Origin: Tribonema minus
Lineage: Eukaryota; Sar; Xanthophyceae; Tribonematales; Tribonemataceae
Assembly (NCBI GenBank): GCA_017506865.1
Contig: JAFCMP010000029.1
Location: 400,155 to 464,154, forward strand
Length of the DNA stretch: 64,000 bases
Direction of reading: 5' to 3'
Below are positions 45,701 to 58,200 of the stretch, piece by piece. A program made the position numbers and the translations under genes. How positions within the stretch are numbered: the stretch's first letter is position 1; each line of letters starts with the position of its first letter. The notes under the pieces are model-generated. The model saw nothing but the letters and a program-made list of their open reading frames with translations, did not search any database and was not told the origin of the DNA.

Positions 45701-48700
45701 GTAGTTGAAGTACACATAGTACTTTGAGGCGCTTTGTCCTCACAAGGGCACCATGTAGACTGTAGCAGCAAGCTTGTAGGGTTAGAGGTTAGGGTTAGGG
45801 TTAGCATGTCGGGCCACGCCGGCGGCACTTCGCAGAATGTCACGGAGCCGCGCTCCAGCTCGGACGGGGGGGGGGGAGTCGACGTCGCTGTGGCTTATTT
45901 TAAACTTAGCACGCGGTACTCGCCGCCGTGCTAAGTTCAAAATAAGCCACAGCCCCGACCTAACCCTACCTCAAACTATACATCTGACCCTAATTGTAAC
46001 CACAACCCTCATCCTAAACCCTCGCCTATGCCCTCATCATCACGGCTCAGCCCTGCAGCGAGTACCGCATGTTAAGTTTGGGGTTAGCCACAGCCTCGAC
46101 CACAACCCTAAACCATACCTCAACTCAAATCCTGATCGTAACCGCAACCCTAACCCTAAACCCTTTGCCTATGCCCCCGTTATCACCTAGGCCTGCGGCG
46201 AGTACCGCGTGACCCTCAACAACCGCATGCAGGGGTACGAGCCCCCCTTCCCCGAGGCCCCCTTCAACTCGTACCGTGACCCCCTGCGCACGAACCTGCA
46301 CACGCACGGCCTGCACGTCAGCGGCTCGGAAGGCGGCGACGACGTGACAGTGGTCATCGAGCCCGGTGAATCGCACACGTTCACATACAAGATCCCCTGC
46401 AATCACAGCGGTAAGTTTGACCTGTGGCTCATCAATGTTTCAACACTTGTTGAGTAAGTTAAGGTGTGTGTATGTGTCAAGGTTGAAGTTGAAGTTGAAG
46501 TTATGGCCTGCACGTCAGCGGCGCGGCGGGCGGCGATGACGTGACAGTGGTCGTCGAGCCCGGTGAACCGCACACGTTCACATGCAAGATGCCCTGCGAC
46601 GACACCTGGTGGTTTGATGCTCGTTGGAAGCAGGGCTTCTGGTCTTCAGCTTGAAGCTGAGGGGCTGCCAGTGCAGATGCTGCGGGCGCACTGTTGCAGC
46701 AATTATGCCTGCGACTGCCTTTGTCCAAGTCACCACCGCCGTCATGTATGCTGCCACAAATGAACATACTCGCGCCAGGCCTGTAACCACGGGTTCGTGA
46801 GGCTGAAGGCCAGCGCTGGCTCCCCATCACACACTGTGCAAATTTTTGCATGCTGCTTCACATCAGATGCGCCTCAGGGCATGCCCATGCCTCGATGCGC
46901 TCGTCTGTAAAGCGAAAGTGTAGCATCACCACCATCACTTAACGCGATCCATCACGGCGGGGAGGGGGGGGGGGCGGGGGGGCGGGGGGCGCTGGCACCA
47001 TCTTCGACCTTCCAATGTACATTTCGCGATAGCGGCTTGTCAAGCGCGAAGGACACGTACATCTCGTCGTGCTGAGAAATGTTGGTGCGCTGCAAAGCAG
47101 AGATGTGGCTTCACCGCCATCATTTGACGTGAACCACCAGAACGGGCGGCAAGGGGGGGGCGGGGGGGGGGGGGCTGGTGCCATTTTCACGCCTCCCAAA
47201 ACATTTTGCAGTAGCGGCTGGTCAAGCGCGAAGGGCCCCGTGCATCGCATCGTGCTGAGCAATGTTGGTGCGCTGCAACAGACGGTCCGCGCTGAACTCA
47301 CCCCCACCTCCACGACGCTCGTTCCGCACTCATGCATTTTGCGGGTGCCGTCATGTGTTGTGCGTTTCCAAGGGCTCTTTTGCATCATACCGTGCTGAGC
47401 ACTGCTGCTGCGCCGTGACAGGCGGACTGCACTGGTACCACCCCCACCACCACGACATCGGTTCCACATCCATGCAGTCACGCTTGATGTGACGCAAAAC
47501 TCACGTGCGATGTATATATATATATATGTTGTGGAAAGGGCCATCATGACATGGCGAGCACTGCTGCTGCCATGCGCTGTGACAGGCGGCCTGCACTGGT
47601 ACCACCCGAACCACAACGTTGGTTCCGCTTGATGAATTTTGCCTGCAGCCTCGTGCGTGTGATGCGTCGCAGAAGGGCCCTGGCGCATCATGCCTTGCTG
47701 ATAACTGCTGCTACCCCGTGCGCTGTGACAGGCGGCCTGCACTGGTACCACCCCCACCACCACGGCTCCACGACGCTGCAGGCCGGCGCCGGCGCTGCGG
47801 GGCTCCTGCTCGTCGAGGACAATCCGTGGCTGGAGGGCGGCATGCCGGAGGCGCTGGCGGGCATGCGGCAGGTATGTATGTATGTTGAGTATTGTTATTA
47901 ATGGACTTGTAGAGGACGACGCTTGGTGGGAGGGCGGCATGCTGGAGGCGCTGGCGGGCATGCGGCAGGTATGTATGTATGTTGAGTATTGTTATTAATG
48001 GGCTTGTAGAGGACAACGCGTGGTTAATGGCCTTGTAGAGGACAACGCGTGGTGGGAGGGCAGCCTGCAGGAGGCGCTGGCGGGCATGCGGCAGGTATGT
48101 ATGTATGGTGAGCATTGCTATAGATGTACTTGTAGAGGACAACCCGTCCCTGGAATTGGCATGCCGGAGGCGCTGGCGGGCATGCGGCAGGTGTGCATGT
48201 ATGGTGTGTATTGTTATTAATGGACTTGTTGTGATACTATGGGCCACAACAAAGGCCGACTGGCACGTACGGTGTGCATCTTCATTAACGGACTTCTGTA
48301 CCTGATAGTCGTCAACCGCCACTGATTGCGGTGGATTGAGGCGTTGGCAATAGTCATCTTTCCCTCTTTCACTGATGCTGCCTGCTGGGTAAAAAATTGC
48401 ATGTCAAGACCTTGTACTCTAGAGTCAATGTTCGAATTCCGCACGATGGCCCTTGCAGACTCGCACTCACTTTTGCCCATTGTGTCACAGGGTGGTGTTC
48501 ACATGGTGGTTTGCTCAAGTCTGGCGTCTGCGGCACGGTAACTGTCTGCTTTGCATCTGGTGATGCCAATGTCACATGCTCGTACTCACTCTTCCCATAT
48601 ATGCCAGTGACCATTTAGGTATTGATACGCTAAAACCTGGCGTATGCTGCACCGTAACGTAACCTCTCCGCTTTGCATCTGGTGATGCCAGTGTCACATG

Positions 48701-51700
48701 CTCACACTCACTTTTTCCATATATGCCAGTGACCATTTAGGTATTGATATGCTCAAGTCCGGCGTATGCTGCGCCGTAATTATCTGCTATGTATGCATCT
48801 GCAGGCTTTCCTGCAGATCCAGCAGCTGGACCCAAACATCACCGCAAACGTGGCCGCCGCCAGCCAGGTATTGCATGCATCGCCCATGTATTGCAAGGAA
48901 CAAGACGGTGCCAACTAGGTTCAGCACCATCACACATATTGCTTCATTAAATGTGGGGCAGGAGTCGCTGAGGTCTAGCTGCCCCAGTCACACTTCGATC
49001 AAGATGAATTGCAGTCACACTTGCATGAGGATGGATTGCAGGTTAATTCCAGTGCAGAGTTAGGACCAGCGAAGGTTAATCTACTTGCATGCTTCATGCC
49101 CCAGGGCTCAGGCGCTGGCGGTGGCAAACGGATACGCACCTTTGCTCCATGCGACGCTGCATTTCATGTGTCGGGTCAGAGTACGTCTACGTACTGCATA
49201 ATGTACACAATGTGGTGATGGCAGCTACCCATTACGGCCTGCGCATTCAGACATGGGCACTGAGCTGCTGGCGAAGCCACACTGTTGCACTCACGGCAGC
49301 GCCAAACAAAGCATGCAGTGTGCTGCGCGCCTGCGCTCAATAGCGTGACTTCAACATTGCAGACAGGCAACTTCAACACCACAATCAATTTGACGTGTGT
49401 CCACGCGACCTCCGCGCGGTACTAATATCAGGACCCCATCTACACCAGACGCGACACCACGCTGCTGGTGAAGTTTTACTATTGCACTTGCCGCAATGCC
49501 CAGCGAGGCAGGTGCGGCACCGCGAGCATGCACTGAATAAGCTTTGACTCCAACATTTTAGACACCAAATCACCAACATTGCAGACACCAAACTTGAACA
49601 CCACAGTCTGCTGTGTTTACTCGCCGTGTCAAACTTCAACCAGGACCCCATCTTCGCGACGACAATGGATCTGAGCGGCGCCGCCGGCCCCGCGGCGCAC
49701 TACCTCGTCAACGGCTGTGACACCTTTGAGATGGCCGTCACGCAGGGCCAGTGGACGCGCCTGCGCATGCTGCACCACGCTCACGCGGTGAGCCGAACGC
49801 GCTCGCCGCTGCGGTCACGCCAGTGGGCACGTGGGTGCCGTGCTTGCTTTTTGTTTTGGCAACCTTTTTGTGCTTGTCTGCTTAGGTTTCAATTCGGGGT
49901 TAGAGTTAAGATTAGGGGCCGGGATGAGGGTTAGGTGTAGGGTTAGCCCTACCTCTCTGACCTCAAACCACAGTATACCCGGTTTTCCCTGGGGCCTCGT
50001 CAACGGCTGCGACGCCTTCGAGATGGCTGTCACGCAGGGGCAGTGGACGCGCCTGCGCATGCTGCACCACGCTCATACGGTGAGGATAACGCACTCGCTC
50101 AGCTGGACATGCTGGCAGCGCAATGGGCGCCTGCTGCCACCGCGAGAGTACTGATCCTGCAGTGTGGATTGTCCGCAAAGGTTTCAAACCTTCAAAGCGC
50201 GTGGGATAGCCTGCCACCCGTAGGGCCTTTATAACCAAATACTTCGAAGTACTTCAGAGCACAGACCTACAATACCTAGTCTTGAGTGCGTCCGGTCAAC
50301 GGCTGCGACGCGTTCGAGATGGCCGTCACACAGGGACAGTGGACGCGCCTGCGCATGCTGCACCACGCTCACGCGGTGAGCCGAACGTGCTGCTGCGGTC
50401 GTGCCCATTGGCGCATTGGGTGCCTGTTTTTTTCTTTTCCTTGTTCAGCTACCTTGACAACTTTTGTCGTGCCTGACCCTAACCCTAACCCTAACCCTAA
50501 GTGTGCTTGTCTGCTTTAAATTAGTGCGGGGGATAGGGTTACTTGGGCTGGGGGTAACCCTAAAAACAACCGCATACCCGGCCTCCCTTTATCTATCAAT
50601 ACAAGTCCACGAGTTGTCGGGAGTGCATCGGTCTGCTGTATACACTGCCTCGCCAGCGGCTGCGACACCTTTGATATGGCTGTCACGCAGGGCCGGTGCG
50701 CGCGCGCCAATGCACGCTGCGCCACGCTCACGCGGTGCAGCGAGTGTGCGCGTTGCTTGACGCTTGTCAGGTGGTGCACGACGATGCCTAGTGCGGCATC
50801 TGTCTCAGCGCTCGAGAGGAGCACACATGAGGCAGATGGTAAACGCTGCAAGGCTGCAGCAGAGTTCTCGTGGCGGAGCATCCGAAGCTTATGCTTGCTT
50901 GTTTGGCACAGTGCACGGCAGAGCAGAATCGGCCAGTGCGCCTGAAGCCTTGCAATGAGCGCCCGAAGACACGAAGTGCGATCACGACTACCCAGTTGAA
51001 GCACACATGAGGCGGATGCTGGTGCAACGAAGTTCTCGCTGAAAGTGATTATTACTGGTCAGACCGAGTACATGGCAGAGCACATGTCAGCTTTTCTGAA
51101 GCATGCAGTGGCGTTGAGGTGCTTATGTGCCTGATGGCTTGTTTTGTACAGAGCCAATCCTATCCCTAACCCTCGGACTTTCTGAGAACTGGGTTGGAAT
51201 TGGCCGCTATCGCAACACTCAATCAAGCACATGGGTTTGCATACTTCTTGTACAGCTTAAGTAGCTTAATCTGGCCTTGTTGTGGTCCATTTGTGTTCTG
51301 ACCATGCAGAGGCTCTTGTTGACATGGCGCAACAGTAGTTTGAAGAACTGGTTGACAAGTGTCTTAGCCGACCTGCGCCCTTGATTGCTGCCTGCACTGT
51401 GTCGCCGCCTCATTGCAGGCCAACGTGAAGTTGCGCTTTGTGAACGGCCTCGGCATGCCCGCTGGCTGCACGCTGAGCCTGCTGGCGCTGGATGGCGTCT
51501 ACCTTAATAGGTGGGTTCTAGCACATTGCTGCACCATCTGCTTCCAAAGCGCACCCTATGCTGTCTACATCTGGCCTGCCGGCACTGAATGGTGTGCATC
51601 TCAACAGGTGTGATGCAAAATACGGTACATACCGTATACGCCCAACTATACCATGTGCTGTGTACACGGTATACCCTGGTATAGTAAGGGAGATCAAAGG

Positions 51701-52202
51701 GAGAATCAAGCATACCTAACCTTGCTCTTCTCATGCTTTGTGTCAAGGGTGGGGGTTAGGGCAACGGTTAGAATTAGGGTAAGGGCGATGGAGCAGCGCG
51801 CTGGTGGCAGTAGATTTTGTACTGTTGACTGTTGATGCTATGCTACTGCCGCCGCTGCGCACGCCGTGTACTTGCTACTGACGTCCATCGCGTCGCGCGT
51901 CGACGTGGCGGCGCACTGCATTGCTCATGGACCTGTTGTCAATTAGGTTATCATGAGTCAGTGAAGTCAGCATGCGACAAAATAACTGCGCTGTTTATTG
52001 ATCACTCTACGCCGCTGCTGCTGCTGCCACGCGTGCTGCGCAGCGTGCCGCGCATCCTGCCGGACAACATACTGCTCATGTCCATTGCGTCACGTGTTGG
52101 CGTGGCCGCACGCTGCGACGTAAGCTGCCGCCGTTCTCGCCAGCTTCTGGCATATGTACCTTCATTAGACATGTATCACACTGTTGACTGCTCGCATTGG
52201 CG

Positions 52203-52244
<42 letters not shown>

Positions 52245-55200
52245 GCTGCGCAGCGTACCGCGCATCCTAACGGACAACGTGCTGCTCCTGTCCATCGCGT
52301 CACGCGTCGACGTGGCGGTGCGCTGCGACGTCCCCGGCCCCGTCCTGATGCAAGTGTCCCCGCTGGGCGTGGATGCCTACAACACCATCGGCACGATTCA
52401 CGTCAAGCCGTCGGATCAGCCACGAGAACCTGACCTTCCCGCCTGGGTCCCCTGCCGGTAAGCGGTCGCTGATGTGGAGAAGCTGTTCTTGTTAGCGTGC
52501 GCAAAGGTGTTGGTGTGTGTCAACAGCATCTACTCAGCACACTGTGAGGAAAACAAGGGAGGGTGGGGCCCATCGTAGGCGACGACGTGCGCGGACACCC
52601 ATCGAGCTGCACCTAACTCCAACCCTAACCCTAATCACTAACCCTAGCCTGAGGGTAAGCAAGTAGCAAGGGCTCAGATGGGAGGCCGGAGCCTGCAACA
52701 GCCGAGTAAGGGTTAGGGTAGGGTTAAGGTTCAGGTTAGGGATAGAATTAGGGTGAGGCCACTGGGTGTCCTGCCGGTGAGCAGGTGGTCGGTGTTGAGA
52801 AGCCGCTCTTACCGTGCGCAAAGGTGTTGGGTGTGTGCTGAAAAAAAACAGCGCACTAACGGTAAACATCAAGGGCCCAGCAGGGGGGTGGGGCCCATCG
52901 TAGGCGACGCTGTGCACGGACACACGTCAACTCGGATGGCAGCGTACGCTGCACCTAACCCTAACCCTAGCCTAAACCTAACTTTAGCCTGACCCTAACC
53001 CTCACCCACAATCATTATCATAGCTCATAATCGATTTATTCCTTCTTCAGTCCGGTATCAAGTGCCAGAAGTGCATGTGGGGCTACGCCATGCGGGTGTT
53101 ACGCCAAGTGTGAAGTTTTGCTTCCCGTGGTTCGGCGCTGAGCGCTGCTGCCAATCAGGGGACATGAGCACGGTGTCCCCACCGGTGAACGGACGTCGAG
53201 GTTGCGCTGTGCTGCGTGCTTGGACTTGTTTTCTGCTTGGTGTCGTTGAGGGCAGCGGACGCCTCAAACGCACCCCTCCTTTGTGTCCCTGCGAAGCTGC
53301 CCAAAGCGCCCGCTATATTGCGAGTGCCCACACGTTCTCAAGGCTGAGATCCAATTCCAGACAAACCTGGCCCTCTTCTGGAGGATGAGCCACTTGGGCC
53401 ATACCCAGCTTGGACGCGCAGGCTGCATGAGGCAATCGCCGGTGCGAAGTGTAGCCGGAGCTTCTGTCGCTCGTTATTCACCGCCACCACCTCGCAGGCA
53501 GCAGCACGCAGCAGGGCAGACACGGTGACCACACAAGTGATGACTTCGACAGTTGCTTCCGCCGAGGCGTGACGCGGTTTTGACGTTGCTCGCTGCTGCC
53601 ATCGCACTGGCGCGCAGGCCCCACTACCTGGCAGATCTGCAGCACCACGACTCACATCCGCCGCTGTCACGGCGCAACTTCAAGCGTGCCCCTCCATGCG
53701 CACAGGAAGTATAGCGTCTGCTGAGACCGCGATGCATTTTTTTCCTTTTTGAACATATTTTCATACTCTTCTAGTTACTGCACCATCATGCACTGCTTTT
53801 AGTTTCCATGGATGTCAATTCGAGGCGCCTGCATTCCGTTGCTCGCTGCTGCTACCGCACCCGTGCGCAGGCCCCACTACCTGGCCGATCTTCAACACGA
53901 CTTGCCCGCGCAGTCCGCCGATGTCGAGCTGCGCGGCGACGTGAACGGAGCACTACTGACGGACTACGCGCCGCTCTTCAACTTTGAAGTGAGTGGCACT
54001 GCATGCCACCGGCGACCGCGTGGCAGATGCGGGTGGTTGTTGATGTTGTGAGCTTTTGCCCTGAAGCCCTCGAGGCAGCGCTCTCGTGTTGAGAAGTGCT
54101 CGCGCGATGTGTGAGCGGAGCGCTGCTGCTGTGATGACGGACTATGCGCCGCTCTTCAGCTTTCAAGTGAGTGCTCTTCAACTTTGAAGTGAGCGGCATC
54201 GCGCGCCACTGGCGACCACGGCATTCCGTGGCGGGCGCACTTTGTCATTGAAGTTGTGAGCTTGTGTCGCATGAATCTCAAGGCAGCGCTCAAAGTGCTG
54301 AGGGTGCTCGCGACGGGGGTGCGGAGCGCTGCTGCTGTGAGGACGGACTACGAGATGTTATTTGAAGTACCTCAGTGCTTAGTAATTTGCGCACGCTGGG
54401 ATCTCAACGCTCTGCGGATGGCGCGCACAGCTGTTGAAGTTGTGTACTCGTGCCTTGGACGCTTAGAGGCAGCACTCGAATCGCGAGCTGTGCTCACAGC
54501 GTGTAAGCAGAGCGCTGCTGCTCACACTGCGGCGCGCACAGCCGATTCATCGTGGTACCATGTGCAGCCTGAGCCAAGCTCGCTGCCTCACTGCCCTCAC
54601 CATATGCTGGCGCACGCTAGTCTTGGTGCTGTTTTTTAAACATTTTACTCATTTAAATTGATTTATGGAAATAAATCAAAAGATCGCGGAGCCCTACTTG
54701 GGTGAAAAGGAGTGGTTGGCCGTAAGTGCCTTCCACCAATAACCGTGGTCGCCGCTGCTGCAGTCATTATCTCTGTTTTTTGAGTTCAGCCAATAGATAT
54801 GGCCCTGCTGTTGTAAACGCACGCTGTCTTTTGCACTCATTGCAGCTGGACTCCGTCAGCGAGTTCGTCATGGTGAACCTGCAGGAGCACCCCGCGCACC
54901 TGCACGTCAACCACGTGCAGCTGCAGGGTGCACCGACTTCCTTTGCAGACGTGCCGGGCTGGGTGAGTTTGCCCTGAGCGCTGCCGTGCGTGACTTTGCA
55001 CAAACCTCAACTGAATCAAAGTACCTACATCTCATCCTCATGAGACTGGAGCGCACGCTGACCTCGCTTGCTGATCTATTAACGAAAAATATCAAAGCCG
55101 AAGTTGCGTCGCGTCGACCACGTGCAGCTGCAGGGCGCGCCTACCTCCTTCGCGGACGTGCCGGGCTGGGTGAGTTTGCCCAGACCGCTGCTGTGCATCA

Positions 55201-58200
55201 CTTGCACAGACCTCAAGAATGAAAACCGATTCGAAGCATGTCTCACGCCCATGACACCGCAGAGCACGCGGACCTCACTTTCTATCTTATTGGACAAGGA
55301 ATATCAAGGTCAGGTGTCAGGTCACGTCGACCACGTGCAGCTGCAGGGCGCACCAACCTCCTTTGCAGATGTGCCGGGCTGGGTGAGTTTGCCCATTGCG
55401 TCACTTGCATCAATCTTAACTGAGTCAAAGCACGTCTCGTCGTGGTGTCGCAGAGCACGCAAACCTCATGTGCTGACTTGTCAGGCCAGGGACGTCAGGT
55501 CAGGCGCTACTGTAGGTCACGTCGGTCACTTCCAGCTGTAGGGCGCGCTGGCGTCCTTTGCACACGTGCAGGGCTGAGCGAGTTCATTCTGAGCGCTGCC
55601 ATGCGCGCTCTTGCACAAACTTTACCCGACACGCGTGTCTCGACCGCTGCCGTGTTGAGCTGCAGAACAAGAGCTTTGCCGGATGTGACGACATGCTGGC
55701 GCTGTGACTGCCAGCAGTGGTCGGCGTAGAGGATGCTCAGTCACAATTACTTTAAAGTACCACACAAAAAAGAGTATCAGAGACTACCACAGGCGGTGCG
55801 CGGGTGTCAGGCAGTGCGCGCTATGTAGCTCCTGGAAGCAAGTGATCGAGTTCTTGATGCGCACGGGTCTCAGCCATGGTCTGCCTCGCGTGTTGCGGTT
55901 GTTGAGCCTCCTGCACTTTGCTGCAGTCACACCAGGCCTTTGCGTGGCCCTGAGTTCTATTGGGATTCTCGCTGCGACCCCCCCCCCTGCCCAAACAGTT
56001 AGCACCCCCCTGCCCCCTGCACTTATTCCGCTTGCGGGTACGTAGTCAGCGGGCATCATCAACTGCCTGTAAGCTGCAGTGCTCTACTGCTTCGCGCACT
56101 GTGCTGCAAGCACGAGCAGCATAGGCGTTTGTTGTGACGGAGCTGGATAGTTGAGGTTGAAGTTGATGTTGGCCGCTGCCAGCGGATGTGCGCACCGCTG
56201 TTTGGGCATGTCACTGCTTGCGCAGCAGTAGGTTGTCGCTGCCACATCCCTGTCGCCACACGCGGGCGCGCTTTCTGCACTTCGGAGCAACAAGATCATG
56301 CTGGCAGAATGGAGTGCTTATCCCCCACCCACCCCTTGCCCCCCCCTCCCCCCCCATCCCCCCGCAGTTCCAGCCCGGGGACTGGTACGACACGGTGTCG
56401 CACCCCGTGCCCGTCACCACGCGCTTCGTGACGGACAGGTTCAGCAGAGCGATGATGCTTCACTGCCATGTAAGACGTGCTTACGACGTACATGCCGCAG
56501 TGTACTGTTTCTGGACTGTGGTGTACTCTCATGTGTCAACATAGAGCACGTACCTCTTGGTATGGAGGAGCTTGCTTACATAGTGATGCTGCATTGAAAT
56601 GTCGCCACCTGCTTGATTAAATGCAGCAGCTGTCACACAGGCTAGCAGAACGCATGGCTGCTCGTTGAGCAACAGGATCATGAGCAACTCTAGGTTGCAT
56701 GCTCGTCAAAGTTGTCAAATCAACTGCTGTTCCACTTGTACGCAGCTGCGTGATCACCTGCCTTTTTGGCGGGTTACTGGGAGTAATTGATGCTATCTAC
56801 ACAGTTGTCGCGGCAATAGATCTGGCACGGTGTGCACCAAACCAGTGTCAACATGTCCCTGACCTTGTCTGCCAGAGGCTCAAATCCTTGCTATGCTTTG
56901 CTTGGTGCACTCTGTGACAGTGCTCGCGCTGTACATATGCTCACAGTGCGCTGTGGCAGGTGGCGGGTAGCCTGCTCAATACTTCGGAGTACATGTCATG
57001 GTCCGAAGGTGACACTCTCCACGAGTTCACAGTCAAAACGCAAATGTAATTCGTGCTTTGCAGGTGTACGCGCACTCTGACAACGGCGTTGCGGCCATGA
57101 TGGCCATCGCCGGCAAGGGCGCAGACGCCGACGCCTCGCCGCGCTTCTTGCAGTCCGGCACGTGGCCGCTGGTGAGTTGCTGACGCTAACCCTAACCCTA
57201 ATCCTAACCCTAGCCCTAGCCCTAACCCTTAAACGTGGAAGGATTTGTAGTCGACGCCTCGCCGTGCTTCATGCAGACCGGCACGTGTCCTCTGGTGACC
57301 TGCTATCGCTAACCCTAACCCTAACCCTAACCCTAACCCTAGCCCTAAAACGTGGGAAGAACGTATAGCTAGTGTGCGCTGGCGAGTTGCAGCTGCGGGC
57401 GCGCCATGTTGTGCTCCGCAGCAACGGTGGCGGCACTGTCGTGTCCTGCAGCAATGGCGGCGGTAACAATCCCTACACTTCACAACTTCTACGCTTCAAA
57501 TCAACTCCTACACTTCAATTACTACACCAATTCATCGCGACCAGCAGCTCCGTCCCATGCGCATTACATGTACCGCTGACAGTGACGCTGGGGGTACATT
57601 GTAACATGCACTTGCATTGCATTGCTGCCAGACATGCATATCAGGCGCAGCTCGACCTCATAGCGCAATGGACCACATGCTGTCCGGCACGTGTCCGCTG
57701 GCGAGTTGCAGCTGACGCCCGCGAGCGCTGCTGCTATACTTCAAGTGCTTCTGCTCCATTGTGATGACAAGTGTAATAGTCAGGCCTGAAGTGATAGGTG
57801 CTTCAAGACCCCTGCACTCCTGAGCGCTGCTGCCACACGTCGCAACGGCACGTGCTGCTGGCACACGCTCTTGACGGCAGGTGGGACGGCGCTGCCCGCC
57901 ACAGAACTTGAAGTTGTACTGAACCGCTGTGCAGCGTTGTTGAAGATGTGATGTGAGCGTGCACTGTGATCGGACAGCACCTCCGTCTTTTCAAACTTGC
58001 TTTCACGGAGGCCCGCTACAGCCGGCTACGCTCCTTGTGCCGTGCGCAAGGCCCTGCGCATCTGCCCGCCGCCCCTGCATGTCGCTGCACGGACGATTAC
58101 AGCACATTGGCCTGTGCGCTTTTGGCGCCGTGCTATGCCGTGCACGGTCGCTGCTGATGATGATCATCCATGTGTGTGAAGGCATCAGCGCTCTGTTTGC

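Larger units (their letters stand above)
45805..57171 (+). other. Multicopper oxidase domain (laccase/bilirubin-oxidase type)
   Basis: The domain is encoded by exons 45805 to 57171. The N-terminal QNVTEPRSSSDG and EYRVTLNNR lead into the four copper-ligand segments: LHTHGLHVS, HWYHPHHHG, HPAHLHVNH and MLHCHVYAHSDNGV. All ten His ligands and the type 1 Cys are present. Between them lie the usual cupredoxin landmarks LLLVEDN, YLVNGCDTFEMAVTQGQW, LLALDGVYLN, LSIASRVDVAVRC and GDWYDTV. Length, about 460 residues, fits a three-domain oxidase. The residue at the axial type 1 position (HSDNG then V) is Val, where Met, Leu or Phe is usual. Family reaction: one-electron oxidation of substrates coupled to four-electron reduction of O2 to water. 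Confidence 0.85.

Noticed and set aside
46939-47961. 340-codon open frame on the minus strand
   Set aside because: It overlaps the multicopper oxidase exon and its echoes. The length comes from repeated GC-rich units, and no domain is visible.
53050-53095. Possible exon with a CxxC motif (KCQKCMWGYAMR)
   Set aside because: It has an acceptor and a weak donor, but its phase does not fit between the exons ending at 52457 and starting at 53871, which join directly in phase.
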